A stretch of 52,223 bases of DNA from Klebsormidium nitens (Eukaryota > Streptophyta > Klebsormidiophyceae > Klebsormidiales > Klebsormidiaceae): contig DF237540.1 of NCBI GenBank assembly GCA_000708835.1, positions 2,775 through 54,997 of the forward strand, given 5' to 3'. Shown here piece after piece: positions 22,129 to 33,648 of this stretch. Position 1 is the first letter of the stretch; every line of letters starts with the position of its first letter. A model generated the notes under the pieces. It saw only the letters and a list, made by a program, of their open reading frames with translations. It ran no database searches and was not told the DNA's origin. Made by a program: the position numbers and the translations under genes.

Positions 22129-22672
22129 AGAAGCAACGGTAGCAAGGACTTCAAGTGCTCGCAACAAGAAACAATCTATATTTGAGAACTCGTAGCAGAT
22201 TGTCAACTGCCTCGACCATGTAGCCTAGGGTATGGGCCCTTAAATACATCAACTTAGTGGGACCATCATGACCGAATGGGACCCTTATGTCGGAGTTACA
22301 ACCATAGGCACGTGTGCGCCTTAGCACCGGATGTTCTAGGAATAATGATGATTACACGATGATGCCAGATTCGCTAGCAACGAAATCCGATAGTTATGAC
22401 CAACGAAGTAATTTGCAATCAAAGGCTGTCCACAGGAAAGAGGTAAAGACCACCAATCCTGGTCCAACAAAAGGGTTAGATATGTCTTGTGGGGCTCCAA
22501 TATCACGATCATGCTGGAGGAGCGGCCAGAGGGAGGGGGGCTGTATTGGGCGAAAATCAAAACTGCAAGGGTTTTGAACTACAAGCCTAATTCCTGTACG
22601 TATTCATCAAAAGCAGACTCGCTTCACCCTCACTTCACCCTCGCTTCCCCCTGCACAGGCCTCCACTTGTGC

Positions 22673-25140
22673 TTAGCCGCGCCCATACGGATGATACCTG
22701 CTTCCCCCGCTGCCGCCCGCCCCGCTCATGCCTCCACGGCTGCTGCCATAGCCGCTGCTGCCATACCCGCCGCCGCTGCTTCCGGCCCCGTAGCCACTCC
22801 CGTACGCACTGGCTCCTCCCGCAGCCCCGTAGCCGCCGTACCCCGCGGATGCGCCGTACACGTCCTCTGCACCGTACCCGCTGCCGTAGCCATACCCGCC
22901 TGCAGCGTATCCAGAACTCCCGTATCCTCCCCCTGCTGACGACCCCCCATACCCCCCGCTGGAGCTCCCATACCCTCCATAGCCGCTGCCCCCATAGCCC
23001 GCCCCGTAGCCAGCGGGCCCCCCATAGCCTGCGGAGCCATAGCCGCCGCGGCCACCGGTAGACCGGCCATAGCCCCCCCCTGCTCCTGCCCCGTAGCCCC
23101 CCCCATAGCCATCGCCATAGCCGCCCCCGTAGCCGCCCCCCCCATACCCGCCGCTCCTTCCTCCATAGCCGCCCCCGTAACCGCCGCCCCCGTAGCCGCC
23201 AGTGGGGCCGTCCCCAAGGGGCTTCTTGGGCTCAGCCTTCTTGACCTCCACCTACAGACAATGGCACACGGCGGGGAGAGTGAGGCAAAGAGCCCCAGAC
23301 AGGCAACCAAGAAACATGCGCGGGATCCACTACTCGCTTCGGCGTGCAATTGCATTCCGACCTGCTGATGTCCACCTAGCAACTGCCCCTCTACCAAAGA
23401 ATGCAAGGACAATCCCCAGCTGCAGCTATGACTGTAGGCAAACACGTCCGCACCGAGCCCTCAAGACACGCGGGCCACGCTTTATGCCAGGAGCAGGGCC
23501 CGCTGCGGCGCTGACCTGCTTGTTGTCGATCTCGTGCACCTTGTTGCTGCTCAGGATGGTGTCCACCACGGCCTCGTTGTCAAAGGTGAGGAAGCCAAAG
23601 CCGCGCGAGCGCCCCGTCGTGTGGTCCTGCATGATCACCACGTCCACAATGGTGCCGTACGCCCCAAAGTGCTCCTTCAGCACATCTGCACGCAGCGCCC
23701 ACCGCCGCGTCAGAAGACCATGAGACAGGGGGAGCAGCCCGGGCAAAGCAGGGGGGGTGCAGGCAGGCGCGGGCCAGCCATGGCACGCAGCGGCGGTCGG
23801 CCCAGGACAATCTGCTCCACAGGGTCCACAGGTCGGGCTGCACTGCAATCCAGGCATCTCTGTGCATCAACAGAAGGTGGCCACCTGACGCGCGGCGAGT
23901 ATCAGAAGAGGGCACCCCGCTGGTCCATGCCCAGGCTCAAGGAGCAGATGGCGTACCTTCTGTGGCGGACGCGGGGAGGCCCCCCACAAAGATCTTCTTT
24001 GTTCGTGGCCCCCTCAGGCCCTGGGATGCCTCCCGCGGAACTGCACTCTTCACCTCAACCTGCACCCCCGGAGGAGCACAGTCAGCACAAGGCGGAAGGA
24101 TAAGGGGCTGCGCTCTTGAGGCACGGCACCTCCTCAGGAGCACGCCACACAACAAAGAGGAAGGGGCGGGATGGAGTGCAAAGCCCTGAAGCTGCACATG
24201 CCTCGACAAGTCCTGCGAAATGCTCATTGGCTGTCTCTATGAGGGTGGACCCTCCACGAAACGCTGAGCTCTCAAATAGCTGAGCACTTAAGCAAGACAA
24301 GAGCCAATCACCAACATGCGAACCAATTCTCCAAATGCAACGGACAATGTTGTTCACCAGCAAAACAGGATGAAAGCCAACGCCAGAGCTTCTTACATCT
24401 CGGCCATCAATCCGGTGCTTCTCTTCCAGCACCCTGTTCACGCTGTCCTGGTTGTCGAAGGTAACAAACCCAAAACCTCTGGGGCGGCCCGTAATCCTGT
24501 CCTTCATGATAACCGCATCGGTAATGTTGCCATACTTGGCAAAGTGATTCCGCAGTCCCTCTGCATTAACATGGATGATGTCAGCAAAGCTTGGAACAGG
24601 CCCCTAAAATAAAACTGGGAGGATCTGATCTACCAACAGATTGAGCCGAAGACATAATCGCCATGCATCCACTTTCACATCCATGGTCAAGAAGCTGGTA
24701 ATGGTCCTGCTATCAAGCCACAGATTGGTCGCCGATCTTACCGGTAGAAGTGTCCCATGATAGGCCCCCAACGAAAATCTTCCCTTGGTCAATCCTGGAG
24801 AGAAACAATCTTCACTCTCAATGAAACCTCTGACCAGAGCACACTTGACCAAGACGAACAGAAGTGGAGCAGAAATGGGTTACATCTAATCCATACCATC
24901 TGCATATGACTACATGCCATACCGCACAGCGAAGGAGGCCCATGCTAATCACAACTAAAGAGTGTCTGCTGTGCTGACTAACCCTGCTTGACCTCCATCT
25001 GATGCTGCCGCTGTCTGAGCCTGAGAGTGAGACTCTATGTTCTCTTCCTGACGCTCTCCTCCATTCTGACCGGCTTGCTCTTCTTGCTGATATTCAAGCC
25101 CCTCATCCTGATTGCCATTTATTTGCTGCTCGTCTGCCAT
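22673..25140 (-). CDS. Two-RRM hnRNP A/B-type RNA-binding protein with Gly/Tyr-rich tail
   Basis: Six exons on the minus strand: 25140-24983, 24794-24742, 24560-24397, 24059-23957, 23685-23516 and 23251-22673. All are GT-AG and in phase, giving 408 residues. An acidic, Gln-rich leader (1-52) is followed by RRM1 with RNP2 KIFVGGLSW and RNP1 RGFGFVTF (about 57-130), then RRM2 with RNP2 KIFVGGLPA and RNP1 RGFGFLTF (about 146-220). About 180 residues of GYGGGGYGGGYGG-type low complexity follow, ending SRYHPYGRG. The plan is that of plant RBP1/hnRNP-like proteins acting in mRNA binding, splicing or transport; the tail is prion-like and may support condensate formation (inference). The start is the ATG of MADEQQING. 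The whole tail is one 579-bp exon. The next gene is divergent. Confidence 0.94.
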
Positions 25141-25429
25141 ACTGCGTGCCTGTACGACCAAGTATTTGTGCCTGCAAGTAACCCCTGTTCATCTCATCTG
25201 TCAAGCGGAACCAAGGAGGTCATCTATTGTACAAAAATCCACGTCCGATCGCTTGATGCACAAAGCATGAAGAGGTTCAAACCAGAGGCGTACAAAAACA
25301 CAACAGCAGCGGTAGCAAAGAAAGCAAAGGTCACACTCTATAATGCTACAAACAGAAGTATAACACCTTAGATGCTCAGCAAGCAACAGAGCTGCTTTAC
25401 TGACCTGCTTGTAGGAGACGCCCGCGCAG

Positions 25430-26102
25430 ATGGTCTGCAGGTACACACTTCTGCCCGAAAATGCTATCTTAGAGCAACTTGCAAGCTGTGCTTGGTGCTT
25501 TCATACCTAGTTGAAGGTCTGAGGTCCTGCTTGTTTCCAGGTTTGCCGGCGACATGTGCTGGAATGGCAACTGCTCGGGAGTCGGGACGTGGACCCAGGG
25601 GCTCGATCACACTGTCACAGGCTACAGCCTCTCACAGGTACGGTAAATCTACCGGCCGGGAGAGGCCCCCGGTGCTCCCTCCCCGGCCTCCTCAGCTACC
25701 ATTAACACGTCGTGGTCGCCGGCCATCTCTTACATTGTCGAGCAGCTGCCACATGCAACGTGCAGCAAATTGCTGAGCAATGCGCATCCATGATTCCATT
25801 GCCATTTCCATGCATCCATGTGCCGGATTTCTCACCAGCTGACCATCTTTCGTAGCAAGCTGGAGGGGGAAGGTCTGCACGCCTTTGGTCGCACTGTGCT
25901 GGGTTCCCCCAACCTTGAGCTGTCATTCTGGGCGACAGCTGGCCTTGAAGAGGGTGTCCCTCTTCTTCTCGAGATCGCCCTCTACCTCGTGCTCTTCTTC
26001 AGCTGCGGCATCGCCACCGGCTTCCTCCTCGCGCGCTACTTCACGCTGTGCCTGTCCCTGTACCGAGGGGGCCCCGCAGCTGCCCACTCCGCGGTGCACT
26101 GA
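25430..26102 (+). CDS. Small putative single-pass membrane protein, unrecognised family
   Basis: Proposed exons: 25430-25440 (start of coding, exon perhaps from 25415), 25541-25637 and 25839-26102. They join in phase with GT-AG borders, giving 123 residues. The N-terminal part is Cys-rich (CRFAGDMCWNGNCSGVGTW). The middle reads LHAFGRTVLGSPNLELSFWA. A hydrophobic segment, PLLLEIALYLVLFFSCGIAT continuing to GFLLARYF (about residues 78-106), should span a membrane. No signal peptide is seen, so upstream exons may be missed or lost. The first exon is the weakest part: its bases also carry splice-like signals on the other strand. The stop at 26100-26102 lies 345 bases before the ceramidase-like start. 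I do not recognise the family. Confidence 0.45.
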
Positions 26103-26447
26103 CCCTCCCCACCCGCCACCACCCACCCCGCGCAGGGCACCTGCAGCAAGGGGCCAGGATGGGGCCCGCGCAGCAATGCCAGCCCTGACCGCTCTCTAGG
26201 AAGAACGTCCTAGGGCATCCCGATGTTGCCTCGTCGTCACTGACCCCGTGCGTGCCCCCCGTGCCCGCCTGCGCGCCCTGCCACGCTGGCGGCCAGCTTC
26301 AAGCGCCACCAGGCCAGCCACGCGCACACGCCCGGCCCCCCCTCCCTCTCCGTCACCATTGCTTGCCCCCCCCGCAGCCCCGCCACGTCCAAGCCCAAAG
26401 TCGCCACCCCCCGGCCGCGGCCCAAGAGGCCTTCCGTGAGCCGGAGG

Positions 26448-28757
26448 ATGGGCCGCATCCGCGACGTGCTGCGGCACCGGGGGTGCCTCTACTCAGCCGC
26501 GTGTGCGGCGCTCTTGCTGCTCCTCTTTGCCCTGGTACCCCCCATCCCGCAGCCAGAGGCGTATCACCGCTTCGCCGACCGGCGGACGTTGATTGGCGGG
26601 GTGCCCAACACACTGAATGTGGTCAGCAACTTCCCGTTCCTCATCATCGGCGTGTTCGGTCTCGTCACCGCCCTACACGGCAACCGCTTCGGCTTCACGT
26701 GAGCGCCCTCTCTTTCTACCTCTTGTGAAAACATGCCCCCCGTCTGTCAAGGGGCAAAGCTCGGATGTTGCCACTGTGATGTGCCCCAAGGCTTTTCAGA
26801 GCCGTCGAACTCCGCCGAGCCACCTCGAGAGGCACTGTGCCCCCTGTCCCCTCAAAGAAAATCTGTCGCTGCTTCCCCCACAAACTCACCTCAGGTCCTG
26901 TCCTTCAGAATACTAGAATGATTTCTTGTGGCAGTGGACATTCTTGCAGACCTGTATAGGGCATACATACTGGGCACACATACTCTCTGTTATCATCATT
27001 ATTTTTTCTGTGAGACGTTTGACGTAATTTTGCATGCGACTTGGGCAAAGCCTCTTTGGCCCTTCCCAGCTGCGGTTTGCCTTGCTCTGTCCCTCAGGAT
27101 GTTCCTGTCTCCCAGTGGATGCCACCCCTGCAGATGGCAGCCAGCCTGCACACCCTCACCTCACGCAGCGCACGCCGCTCAGAGCCCACCAGGCCAAGGG
27201 CAAGCCGGGGATGTGCCCCTCGCTGAGCTGGCGCCCTCTGAAAATGCCAATGGCAAAGCAGCCGCCGCAGACGTTTTCCTTTTCTGGTGGTGCAGGTGCG
27301 GGGGCGAAGTGGCGGGGTGGGCGTGCTTCTTTTTGGGCGTGGCCGCCACCGCCTTTGGCTCCGCCTACTACCACCTGCGCCCCAACGACGGCCGCCTCGT
27401 CTGGGACCGCCTCCCGGTCAGTCTGCCCCCTCGCGCCCCGCACGCCCCGCATGCCATGATCAGCAGTGCTGGAGAATGTTGCTATTCTGGCCACCACGGT
27501 CTCCCCGGCCACTGGCTCAAAGGGACGGCAGGAGGCCCCAGGTTGCTGCGGGGCGCTGCGGCGAGACTGGGCCACTGCACTTATCCGACATGAGAAGGGT
27601 GCTCGGCCACGAGTGTCCCGTGTTTGACCCCTGCTAGTTGCGGAGCCGACCGCTGCGGTGGATTGCCCCAGCTCGGGCTACGAGACGCCCATTGGCTCCG
27701 GGGCGGCCGCCTTACCCCACAAATCTGCGGTCTTCCGCCGTGCGCCGAACTGATCCGAGGGCATAAAGCCCACCCTGCTCTGCACTTCCACAGACATCCA
27801 CCAGCTGGCCCGTCTCATGTGCCCCCCCCCTCCGCCCCTGCCTGGCCGTGCCCCCCTTTGTGGCCTCTCTCACACGCGCCGGCCCCCTGCCTGCAGATGA
27901 CGGTGGCCTTCACGTCGCTGGTGGTTCTCTTTGTGGTGGAGCGCTTGTCGGAGCGCGGCGGCACCGTGGCGCTCCTCCCCGCGCTGGCGGCCGGCATCGC
28001 CTCCGTGGCCTACTGGAGGTCGGGCCCGCATGCGCCCCTCCTCTGTGCCGGCACTGCCAGCGAGGTCCCATTGTCGGCGCACTGCCTCGCTCGCCCCTGT
28101 GTGCTCTCTGCGGGCTGCGCTCTGCTGGGAAAGCGGAGGGGCAGCGGCCTTGGAGCGCATCCCCCCCCGGGCGCCCCGTCCCGCCGCAGGATGCCGGGCA
28201 GGGAGGAGTGGGAAGGGCCCTGATCCCGCCCGAGCAACAGGGCCCGGTCTGGTCCGCAGCGTCCTTTGGTGGGCCGTCCCCCTGACCCGGGCGCTGTGTC
28301 CGTGCGCAGGCTGACGGACGACCTGCGGCCGTACCTGCTGGTGCAGTTCGTGCCGCTGCTGCTCCTCCCCGCGCTCGCGCTGCTCACCCCCGCCAAGTAC
28401 TCCCACTCCGCCGCCTGGCTCGGCGCGGCCGCCTGCTACGCCGCGGCCAAGCTCGCGGAGGTGGGCGACGGCCTCGTGTTCCGGCTGAGCGGCGCGGTGG
28501 TGAGCGGGCACACGGTGAAGCACCTGCTGGCGGCCGCGGTGCCGGTCTACCTCCTGCTCATGCTGCACCGCCGCGCGCTGCTGGCGGAGCGGGTGTCGGA
28601 ACTAGAGCGGTGGGGGTGGGGGCCCGGGCGGGGGCGGGAGAAGGCGGGGGAGGCCACGGGGCAAGAGGGGCTGTTCGGGGACGAGGAGGAGGGGGCCGCG
28701 CAAGAGAGCCAGGGCTTGCTCCCCCGTGGCTCCTCGAGCGAACCACGTGTATCATAG
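26448..28757 (+). CDS. Alkaline ceramidase (phytoceramidase-like) family membrane protein
   Basis: Four exons: 26448-26698, 27296-27416, 27897-28018 and 28310-28757. All are GT-AG and in phase, giving 313 residues. The protein is a multi-pass membrane protein of the alkaline ceramidase family (PF05875, CREST superfamily), expected to hydrolyse ceramide or phytoceramide in ER/Golgi membranes using zinc. Diagnostic stretches are PNTLNVVSNFPFLIIGVFGL (near residues 48-67), SAYYHLRPNDGRLVWDRLP (about 106-124, with the Ser/His/Asp cluster), LTDDLRPYLLVQFVPLL, and SGHTVKHLLAA (about 229-239, the HxxxH zinc-ligand pair). The architecture resembles the land-plant member. The C-terminal 45 or so residues are charged and lack similarity. 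The ATG at 26448 gives MGRIRDVLRHRG before the first hydrophobic segment; an in-frame GTG upstream is not a likely start. Confidence 0.9.
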
Positions 28758-30551
28758 GCTCTGCATCTGACCGGGGATGGTCGCACCACCCCTCAGTGTC
28801 GGGCCCCTACCGCTCGCGTGCCCTTATGTCAGTGGCCGCTCGTGACTGTGGTGCACTTGATGCATGCCGACCGTCGAGCATGAGCACGGAACTTGTGGGA
28901 CGAACTCTCCTGGTGTGCTACCTACAGGACACACGAGGGCAGGCTGCAACCATCTACCAGGCCGACATGACATGCGGGTGTATGAAGCTCGATTGCATTT
29001 GCAGGAACATGTAATATCGGACCCGGAACTCCAAGTAAGATACAGCTTGGCTCTTCCGTCGAACTTCAGCTAGAGTGCTTCAATGTTTCTGATGCACGTT
29101 TTTCTTATATCGATCAAACTTCTACATGAAAGTGGTAACTTCTGCAAAACGCATGGCGTCAGATTCGATGAGATGCAGTACGTTGTCCGTTACACAAGTG
29201 CTTTGTAACAAAGCTTGTAAATCCCGCAGTACGTTCGGGTTTTGTATTTGTTACCATCAAAGCATCATGGAGCGAGTGCAATGAGTTGATCATTTGTCAA
29301 CAATTATGCGAGATTCACTGATTACATGCATGAATCGGACTTCATGCCATCATAATCATACGGGAAAGTCCATGCGTGGTTTTACTAACTGGACACTGAC
29401 TTTTCTAAGATACTTATACATACTATAATAGGTGAGCATTCCATGATGGTAGGCACATGCATCGATTCATGGAAACTACTGGAGGCGATGTTGGTTTGAA
29501 CGTGGTTGGCCCACTCCAGGGTCGAATATCAGCTCTAGAGGAGTCGAGGGATATGTCGGCTAGCCGGGCGAGGGCGGGTGGTTCGCGCGCAGAGGTTGTA
29601 GAGAAAGCCCGAGAACTCGTTTCTGACGCGACCAATTTGCAAAGGGCTTCAACGCGTTCAGTCCTACGAGCTTTCTCAAAGTTTGCGTACATGCAAGATC
29701 TCAAGGAGCTAGGAGCATGGGCCAGCATTGGATCGATCATGCAGATTGAGCATGCATGCTCCGTTTCTATATACGTTGGCTAGATTTAGACTTGGGCTCA
29801 TGTAAGTTGGCTATAGAGACTGGTGCATGGCAAGGAATCAAAGCCGCGGGCAGAGCGGTATTGTGCATTGTGTGCAGCGGGCCGGTGAGGTAGAGGACGA
29901 AGTCCATTGCGTGTATGATTGTCGATCCAGCATACGATAGTATTAGGAGATTGTTGGCCATTTCCTCTTTAAGGATAAAGAACTTCAAGTTGTTCCTCAA
30001 CTTGAATTCGCAGGATCAACATGAAGTAGGAAGGTTTCTGCACTTAGCCTTTGAAGTAAGGACAAGATTATTGCAGAACGTTGAATAGATTCAGTCGTCG
30101 ACTTAGCCGATCACGGCTCCAAACCGGCGTTAAATCATCATCATCATCATCTAAAAAATATCCCTCTATTGTAGATCTGACCATGTTACACTTCAGAGGT
30201 TTCAAGATGTGGAGTCACCTACAATTGGTCAGTATGCTGTTTTAGGTTGAAATGTTCAGACGTGAATATGTGTGGCTCAACTCGCAAATGTTCCGCATTC
30301 AAGGTTTCCATGTGAAGCTGTAAGCTGGATTCAACAATCTTGATATTTCAACACGTTGTACATTCAACTAAAGTGGACATTCTAGGCGGCAATGGGAGCA
30401 CTGCTTGCACACGGAGCATCAAGCGGGAAGACCTAAGGCTGCTCCATTATGATGCAGAGTAAACAACTCGTTCGACGAGACTTTTCTAGGAACCGGGTAA
30501 AATCACTGGGGGTCGCAGCTGGCTGGTTGCCGGCACGGAGCCGCCCCGATG
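28758..30551. other. Spacer between ceramidase-like and glycosyltransferase genes
   Basis: It holds the 3' ends of two convergent genes (ceramidase plus, glycosyltransferase minus). A TGTAA lies near 29010 on the plus strand. A short ATC-triplet microsatellite occurs at about 30134-30151. Apart from one uncertain frame at 29457-29783, nothing coding is supported. Confidence 0.4.
29457..29783 (+). CDS. Hypothetical 108-residue frame, doubtful
   Basis: A single-exon ATG-to-stop frame in an otherwise stop-rich spacer. The predicted product is mostly helical with Arg/Ala/Glu-rich stretches (RISALEESRDMSASRARAGG) and no known motif. The opposite strand is also open over most of the same interval, so chance openness or a gene fragment is as likely as a gene. 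Confidence 0.15.
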   Translation: MHRFMETTGGDVGLNVVGPLQGRISALEESRDMSASRARAGGSRAEVVEKARELVSDATNLQRASTRSVLRAFSKFAYMQDLKELGAWASIGSIMQIEHACSVSIYVG

Positions 30552-33500
30552 TCATCGCTGTGCGATGCTGCCGCCCGGCCCCGGTATGCACGCGGTTTGC
30601 GGGATGCGCGCCAGGAGGCTGTCCACGGAGGAGAGGAAGGAGGAGCGGCTGTAGTGCTCCTGCACGAACTCCACGGCCGCCTCGCGCAGCGCCTGCCACG
30701 CGCCCGCGTCCCCGCTGATGGCCACCACCTGCGCGGCCATGTCCGCGCTGTCGCGCGCCGCCAGGATGCCGTCGCTCACGTTGACCGCGCCCAGCTGCGC
30801 CGCGATGCGCTCCATGGCCACCACCGGCACGCCGTGCGCCATCGCGTCCAGCACCTGGGGACAGAGGCGGAGGGGGGGGGGTCACGGGGCGCACCAAGAA
30901 AGCGGAGCGGACCAGGAGGCAGCAGCCTTGGACCTTGTTCCGGCATGAGCAGCCTGACGTTGATCGGTGTGCCAACCACCCTCTCTCGACAGGCGAGTGG
31001 ACACATCGCAATGCCGCCACTCTACAGTCTAGACATGGACATGCTGACCACTTGCACCTACAGAACCAGACGCTGCATCGCGCGGCACGCGTGGCCCCGC
31101 GCCGCGGGCGCACCTTGATCTGGATGCCCGCCCCGTACTGGTGCGGCGCCACAAAGAGGCGCGCGCTGTCGTAGTACGGCCCCAATTCGTCCACGCTGCC
31201 CAGCACGTGCACCCCCCCCGCGCGGTCGTCCAGCGCCAGCAGCTCGGGGGGGGGCTCCTTGCCGATGACCACGATGCGCGCGCGCGGCTGCTGCCGCCGG
31301 ATGAGCGGGAACACGTTGGCCACGAAGTGCTTCACGGCGTCCCCGTTGTAGTACATCGTGTTGTGGAAGGCGCCGATGAAGAGCAGGTCCGAGCGCGCGC
31401 CGTACCCCGGCAGCGACAGCGCCGGCTCCACATAGAACGACAAAATCTTGGTCTGCACGTGCCCGCCCCTGCACACACCACCGCCGCGCCGTCAGCCCCA
31501 CGCCGCCCGGAGGAGGCCGCCAGTGGCCGGGCAGACAAGAAGGCAGGAGTCAGGGAGAGGGCGCTGGCGCAGAGCCAGCCGGGCCAGGCACGGCGGGGGA
31601 CAGGGGCCTGGAGCAGTGCCAGGCGCGCATGTCCGCTGCCTGCGTGCGAGCAGGGCCCGTCCCTGCAGCTGGCCAGCCCCGCGCGAGGAGGCTCACCCGT
31701 GGAACTCTGCGACGCGCTCGCGGTCGGCCTGCGTGACGAGCAGGCTCTCGTTGGCCAGGGCAAAGAGGCGCAGCTCCTCCACGCGGCCCTGCTGCACCGC
31801 CGCCAGCAGCGCATCGTCGTGCAGCGCCTGCGCGCGCGCCTCGTCGCGGGTGTACCACAGCGCCTGCGCACGCAGCAACACACGCAGCGCTCAGCCACAC
31901 ACTGAGGCCACAGCGCGGCACAGCCAGGCAGGCAGAGCAAGGAGGACAGGACGCAGTACACAAGCGGCCGGCTCACAGGCCCAGCCTGCCCAGCGCAGGG
32001 CAGCAGTAACATTGCAGCGGGGCAGGCGCGGCGCCTCACCTCACTGTCAAACACAAGGTACCTGCACACGCAGCACACGCACTGTCAGTAGGGGCAGGGG
32101 GCGAGGTACAGCACAGCTTCCGGGGGGGGACACAGCAGCCTGAGGGAGGGGCGCAGAAGTGCTGGCACATGAGCACAGGACAAGTGCCCTGGCCGCAGCA
32201 GGAGACCCTTTCCGAAGGGCCACTCACGCGCGGGGCTGGTGCTGCTTGATGCAGGCGTGCGCGTTGAGGAAGATGGGGGGCCGGCTGACGATGACGGCGT
32301 CGTAGAAGCCGGCGCGCTCCTCCAGGAAGGCGCACAGCTGCTGCGTGCGCTCGGCCAGGAGGGGGTCGCTGTACTCCCAGCCCGCGGTGGCGTTCCAGAT
32401 GACCTCCACGCCGCGCTGCAGCAGCTGCGCCACGGTGCGCGGGGGCCGGCGGTCGAGCATGGGGTACATGGTGACCAGCGCGCGGAACTGCGCGAGCGCG
32501 TGCAGGATGAGCAGCGCGCGCCCGTAGCCGCTCCCGGTGTCGGGGTCCCCCAGCAGCTGGTCCACAAACAGGATGCGCTTGGCGCCCGTGTTCTCGCGTG
32601 CGCACAGCACGCTGGCGGGGCTGGACGGGAAGTGCCGCGACTCGATGAACGGCTTCCACTTGCGCCGGAAGATGACCTCGCTGGCCGCCATAAGCGCCAG
32701 CGCCTCGTCGCGCCCCTTGGAGCTGTACTCGTGGTGCGTCACCGCGGCCGCCGGCTGGTACAGCACCGCCAGCCGCTGCTCGTACCGGATCTTCATCTGC
32801 AGGTCGCTGTCCTCGTAGTAGTGCGGGAACGTGTTCGCCTCAAACCCGCCCGCCGCGGCAAACACGTCGCGGCGCACCAGCAGGCAGCACGCGCTGCAGT
32901 AGTCCACGCTGCGCACGTAGTTGTACTCGGGCGCTGCCGGCGACTGCCCGCGGCCGTACCCCGCGCAGCTGCCCTGCGCGTACACCAGGCTGCCCGCCTC
33001 CTGCAGCAGGCCCGTCGGGTAGACGAGCTTGCAGCCGACGGCGCCCGCGTCCAGGCGGCCCTCCAGCGTGGCCACCAGCGCGGCCAGCGTGCCGTTGCCC
33101 ACCTCCACGTCGTTGTTGAGGTACCAGAGGTAGCGCGACCAGGGGTGGCTCAGGTTGAACGTCGCGTGGTTGTTGGCGCGCGCAAAGCCGAGGGGCTTCT
33201 CGGAGCGGCCGCCCACGATGCCCTCCACCTGGGCCAGCAGCGCGGGGGTGCCGTCGCTGGAGGCGTCATCAAACACCACGACCTCAAACGGGATCTCGGT
33301 GCCCAGCGCCGCGATGGATCTGAGCGCCTGCATCGTCTTGTTCACGCTGTTGTGCGCCGTGATGATGATGGACACCAGCGGGGCGCCTCCGCCGAAGCGT
33401 GGCATGCTAGGCAGCGCGCCCGCCATGCCCGGCTGGCCCTCTACTTGCGCCACAGCGAAGCGCGCGGCGCTGATGGGGGGGCGGTCGCGCGTGTGGCGCA

Positions 33501-33648
33501 TCTTGTACGTGGAGAGGCAGCCTGCGCCGCCGCTCTCGAGCTGCACCATGAGGCGCAGGAAGCCCCAGTGGCTGTGGACCACCAGCAGCAGCAGGCCCGC
33601 AAACAGCAGCACGAGCCGCGAGGGGGCCAGCATGCGCAGCGGGCCCAT
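30552..33648 (-). CDS. Membrane-anchored dual glycosyltransferase, GT2 fused to GT4
   Basis: Five exons on the minus strand: 33648-32228, 32061-32040 (a 22-nt microexon), 31863-31697, 31468-31114 and 30854-30552. All are GT-AG and in phase, giving 755 residues. A short N-terminus and one hydrophobic segment (LVLLFAGLLLLVV, about 12-24) suggest a type II Golgi or ER protein. The GT2 (GT-A fold) domain spans about 95-345: PLVSIIITAHNSVNKTMQAL, VVVFDDASSDGT, WYLNNDVEVGNG (nucleotide/metal site, NND) and HYYEDSDLQMKIRYEQRLAV (catalytic ED). From about 360 a GT4-like (GT-B) domain follows: AKRILFVDQLLGDPDTGSGY, then LLFIGAFHNTMYYNGDAVKH, ARIVVIGKEPP, DSARLFVAPHQYGAGIQIK and VLDAMAHGVPVVAM. Tandem GT2-GT4 proteins are common in bacterial O-antigen and polysaccharide loci. 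Sugar donor and acceptor cannot be read from sequence. The start is the ATG giving the membrane anchor. Confidence 0.9.

Larger units (their letters stand above)
18906..22672. other. Repeat-bearing spacer between HYOU1-like and hnRNP genes
   Basis: No protein-coding gene is supported in this 3.8-kb region. It holds a 54-bp direct duplication, an assembly gap, a perfect hairpin, a 389-bp inverted-repeat element and a 43-bp near-repeat, each listed separately. The left part should include the HYOU1-like 3' untranslated region (a TGTAA lies near 19259) and the right part the 3' end of the minus-strand hnRNP gene. Confidence 0.5.

Noticed and set aside
25415-25446. Minus-strand coding exon (VYLQTICAGVSYKQ)
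   Set aside because: Splice-like signals flank it on both strands, but on the minus strand it has no coding partner; at most it is a 5' untranslated exon of the hnRNP gene.
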